Assembly: GCA_963682025.1 (NCBI GenBank)
Contig: OY821517.1
Coordinates: 234,461,966 to 234,525,965, forward strand
Source of the DNA: Cordilura impudica
Taxonomy: Eukaryota > Arthropoda > Insecta > Diptera > Scathophagidae
DNA: 64,000 bases
Reading direction: 5' to 3'
A program made the translations under genes and the position numbers. Positions within the stretch are counted from its first letter, which is position 1, and each line of letters starts with the position of its first letter. A model generated the notes under the pieces. It ran no database searches and was not told where the DNA came from. It saw nothing but the letters and a program-made list of their open reading frames with translations. Below, piece after piece: positions 60,890 through 64,000 of this stretch.

Positions 60890-61304
60890 AACTATTGTGT
60901 TTTCTTTTATTATCACCGAATGACTACGAAATGTCATAGCCGTATGTGCTTGTATAAGTTAACACAAAAATTATTTATTTATGATTTCCTCTTTCAAACA
61001 CCTTTTGTCTACATTGCATATTCACACACATGCCATTTTTTATAATCGCAAATTGCTGTAGTTTACTTAAAATACTTTCCCATAAAATTGTGACCAAATT
61101 TATAAATTCTTATTATGAAATTGCTGACGCTATGTCTGCAATGAATAGCGATATGTATTGTATTGTTGTTGTTTTTTTTTAATAATATCTTCCCATAATA
61201 ATGTGACCCAAAAATTTTTAACTTATAAATAAAATTTTTGACTACTAAACTTTAGTTGTAGTCAACTACTTAAACATATCGCGTTTTATTTAATTAAACG
61301 TAAT
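60890..61304 (+). repeat. 5' LTR of a second retrotransposon (start approximate)
   Basis: The right edge is defined by the primer site at 61305. The left edge is inferred from the end of recognisable LINE sequence near 60880. At about 415 bp it has the size of gypsy/297/17.6-type LTRs. The matching 3' LTR lies outside the window, so ends cannot be checked here. Confidence 0.6.
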
Positions 61305-61317
61305 TGGCGCCCAACGT
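61305..61317 (+). promoter_or_regulatory. tRNA-Lys-type primer binding site (13-nt match)
   Basis: TGGCGCCCAACGT matches the first 13 nt of the primer site of the minus-strand element, then diverges into an A run. It directly follows the LTR. Confidence 0.75.
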
Positions 61318-61327
61318 AAAAAAATAA

Positions 61328-61608
61328 CACTGAAGTAGTGAAACATAAAAAGTTACATTTAATATAAAGAACAAAGTGACTGAATCTTTAAAACACTGAA
61401 GTAGTGAAAGATAAAAAGTTAAATTTAACAAAGTTACTGAATCTTTAAAAAAAAAAAAAAACGGAAGTAATATAAAGAACAAAGTTACTGAATCTTTAAA
61501 AAACTGAAGAGTTACATTTAATATAAAGAACAAAGTTACTGAATCTTTAAAACACTGAAGTAGTGCAATATAAAAAGTTACATTGAAAAATATAAGTTAC
61601 TGAATTTT
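61328..61608 (+). repeat. Leader tandem repeats of the second retrotransposon
   Basis: About four to five imperfect units of roughly 50-75 bp with AACACTGAAGTAGTGAA, AAAAAGTTACATTTAATA and AACAAAGTTACTGAATCTTT. They lie between the primer site and gag. An ORF on the minus strand here is only a translation of the repeat. Confidence 0.85.
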
Positions 61609-62698
61609 TTGAACGCCCAAGAAACACATTATTGATTAACTGAACTAAAAATTTAATTTTTATTTAAAACCAAAGAAAAAAAAAAACAAAATAAAAATCA
61701 CTTAAAACAAATTATTGATTAACTGAACTAAACATTTAATTTAAAAAAGAACATTTAAGTAATGCGTCAAATTAAATCACTCAAGCTGTAAAGATACAAA
61801 AAATAAGTAAAATTAAAAGGAACACCAAAAAGAGAAATCAATTGTATAAAACTATCTGGCCAACATAAAAAGTGAAACTTTGCCGAAAGAAGGACCGAAA
61901 GTGACATCTACCTGAACATTCCAACAAGCGAAGGCAAATACCGAAGGAAATAAACTGCAACATAAACACCAACAAAATGAAGATGATAATTTGGCTGTAA
62001 GTAGTTAGTCACACTACTATTTTTGTAAACCTTAAAATCACTTGAATTAAAAGAAATTTTTAAATTAAATATCTTAAATCAAATTAAAATCACTTAAGTA
62101 AAAAAAATCCTATACAAAGTGTTAATTTTATAAATTCTTTTACCTAAATTTTAAATTATAATTTTTACAAATTTTAAAGCGAATATTTTGAATTAAATTA
62201 AAATCACTTAAAAGAAATTCTTTACAAATTGTTAATTTCATAAATCCTTTTTTCCAAAATTCTTTTACAAATCTTGAAGTAAATTGAATATTTTTAACTA
62301 AATTAAATTAAAAGATATCTCTTACAAAGTGTTAATACTAAAATTAAGTTAATCTGACAAAAATATAAATATCATTTAAATTAAAGGAAATTTTTACAAA
62401 GTACTACGAGTAATATTAAAATTAATTTACTATTCTTTTTGCGAAAATATAAATCATAAATTAAAATTTCACGAAAAATCATTTACGATATATCAAAATC
62501 ACTTGAAAGATATTTTCAACAAATAAATTTGCCTAAAAATAATTTTTTAAATTAAAACAAATTTTTCCATCGAATATTTTTAACTAAGCCTTAAGAATCA
62601 CCCTCTAAAACTCAGAAATTTATTGAAACCAAACCTTACTTACAATCCTAAATCCTAATCCTAATCCTAACCCCCCCCCAATCCCTCCATAAACCAAA
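61609..62698 (+). other. AT-rich leader of the second retrotransposon
   Basis: It contains an 83-bp-spaced direct repeat with ATTGATTAACTGAACTAAA (about 61630 and 61713), at least five AAAATCACTT motifs between 61690 and 62510, and a short CCTAAT array followed by a C run (about 62650-62680). An ATG at 61977 opens MKMIIWL, which ends at TAA; the last codons overlap GTAAGT, a good splice-donor match at about 61998. No other coding signal. Confidence 0.6.
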
Positions 62699-64000
62699 AT
62701 GTTCAATCTGATACCAACATCATTAATCTAGTAACTAGGGTTTGCAGGGAACAATGTAGGAGTTTAGTTGAGAATATATTAAACCCCAGCACAGAAATTT
62801 CGGGGATCGATCAGGGAATAGACGAACAATATAGAGCGAACCTCACAGACTTAGATAAGGTACCCGTTATCTTTCGCTGTCCTAGAGAATTTTCAGGTAA
62901 TAGTGCGGAATTTAGCTCCTGGAAGAAGAGCGTTGAGAGAATTTTGAGTATCTACGAATCTACAGAGGGAACCCCAAGATATTTTGCCATTCTCAGTGTC
63001 ATAAGAAGCAAGATCATTGGAGCGGCTGATGCCTCACTTGAGTCCTACAATACCCCTTTGAATTGGGAATCTATTTCACGTTGTCTCGCATTACATTATG
63101 CAGACAAACGTGATCTTGGTACACTAGAGTATCAAATGACCACCCTTGTAATAACACGGTCCAAGATTTCTACCAAGATGTGTATTCTCATTTGTCGTTA
63201 ATTATAAATAACATTTCATGCATGACTATCGGAAAGAAAGCCATGGACATCCTCATCCAAACTTATAGGGACAAAGCTTTGGATACATTCATTCGTGGAT
63301 TAAGGGGCGATCTTGCTAAATTATTGTGTATACGGGAACCGACCAACTTACCACAAGCATTACACCTCTGCCTCAAGCTTCAAAATCAGAACTTCAGAAC
63401 AGATCATGCTTTAAATAGAAATCCAAAGAATCCGCAAACAATCCCCAAGGGTCAAAATTATAGAACCCAAACAATGTATAGACCAAATGGACCCCCCACA
63501 CAAACATCATTCGTAACACCGAATCATCAGCATCTAAATCGGTACCATAATCAGAATCTAACCTCGAACCATTATCCGAATAATTACCCTAATCAATATT
63601 CAATGCAACACCAGTACCCAGAAAATAGAAACATTTATAGACCTCCCCAAAGGCCTAATCAATATCAAGATTGCGCCACCAAGACCAAATGCAACTAAAC
63701 CATTGCCAAAACCTACACCTATGGAAATTGATCAATCTTTCCAGTCAAGAAACATCAATTACATGAATCGACCAAGGACCAATGATAGATTCATGCGAAA
63801 AAGGCCATCGGATACACCCGCATTTCAAGCCCAAAAAATCCAGAAAAATTTTAACATCGAAATGGACGATGACGAATTGAATGATGAAATAAATTATAAT
63901 GAAAAAATGGCATCATATGAAGCAAGGGAGAAACTACAGCCATTTCAAGAATACAACGATCAATTCGATTCATATGAACTAGAACATAGGTCAGAAACAA
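62699..64000 (+). pseudogene. gag: gag of a gypsy/17.6-type retrotransposon (frameshifted, runs off window)
   Basis: Structural Gag protein. The frame with VCREQCRSLVENIL and VPVIFRCPREFSGN, then ALHYADKRDLGTLEYQM, runs to about 63160. The frame then changes to NTVQDFYQDVYSHLSL, YRDKALDTFIRGLRGDL and LPQALHLCLKLQNQNFR, the hallmark of gypsy/17.6/297 Gag. It continues into an Asn/Gln/Pro-rich tail that stops at 63698. From about 63667 the first frame resumes with [18 protein letters not shown] and continues to the window end. ATG at 62699 is the likely start but is out of frame with the first long stretch. At least two frameshifts, so probably not functional. Confidence 0.85.

Noticed and set aside
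61294..61533. 79-aa minus-strand ORF with repeated SVTLFFIL
   Set aside because: Direct translation of the leader tandem repeat.

Overview
This window looks like repeat-dominated heterochromatin of a higher fly (Diptera). The evidence is the very AT-rich sequence, several insect-type transposable elements, a primer-binding site that fits insect tRNA-Lys(CUU), and fragments resembling fly U1 snRNA. I find no ordinary host protein gene. Species and chromosome cannot be fixed from the sequence.

Layout. (1) 1-10072 is an almost pure 7-bp satellite (TAAAAAT)n with recurring variant blocks, ending at a 200-N assembly gap (10073-10272). (2) 10273-54661 is a tandem array of one LTR retrotransposon on the minus strand: partial LTR, internal 1 (11595-17778), LTR A (17779-26178), internal 2 (26179-32328), LTR B (32329-39838), internal 3 (39839-47244), LTR C (47245-54661). 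The LTRs have TGTAA/TTACA ends and measure 7.4-8.4 kb, because each carries the same 4.3-4.4 kb nested block. That block contains two MITE-like elements, a BED-type zinc-finger remnant and 5'-truncated U1 snRNA fragments. The internal regions encode a Ty3/gypsy-type gag and pol (protease, RT, RNase H, integrase) of Osvaldo/Ulysses-like character. A RING-H2 domain lies at the N-terminal end of the gag region. All copies are dead: some stops and indels are shared, others are private. Copy 3 additionally holds a 1306-bp Tc1/mariner-type element with an intact 361-codon transposase. (3) 54662-60880 is old single-copy sequence: a short minisatellite, then a decayed plus-strand LINE (ORF1-like, endonuclease, RT) broken by an internally deleted piggyBac-like element and a small MITE. 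(4) About 60890-64000 is the 5' end of a second LTR retrotransposon on the plus strand: LTR, tRNA-Lys-type primer site, repeat-rich leader and a frameshifted gypsy/17.6-type gag that runs off the window.

The elements form a nest whose order can be partly read. The nested block and MITEs entered the LTR, and several inactivating mutations arose, before the array amplified. The mariner element and the 886-bp duplication in unit 1 are private to one unit and probably later. Conflicting shared variants between units point to recombination or conversion within the array.

The most unusual observations are the RING-H2 domain in the gag region, the tandem array with giant LTRs, and the U1 snRNA fragments carried inside the LTR. 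All similarity calls rest on motif recognition by eye; no alignment or database search was run.
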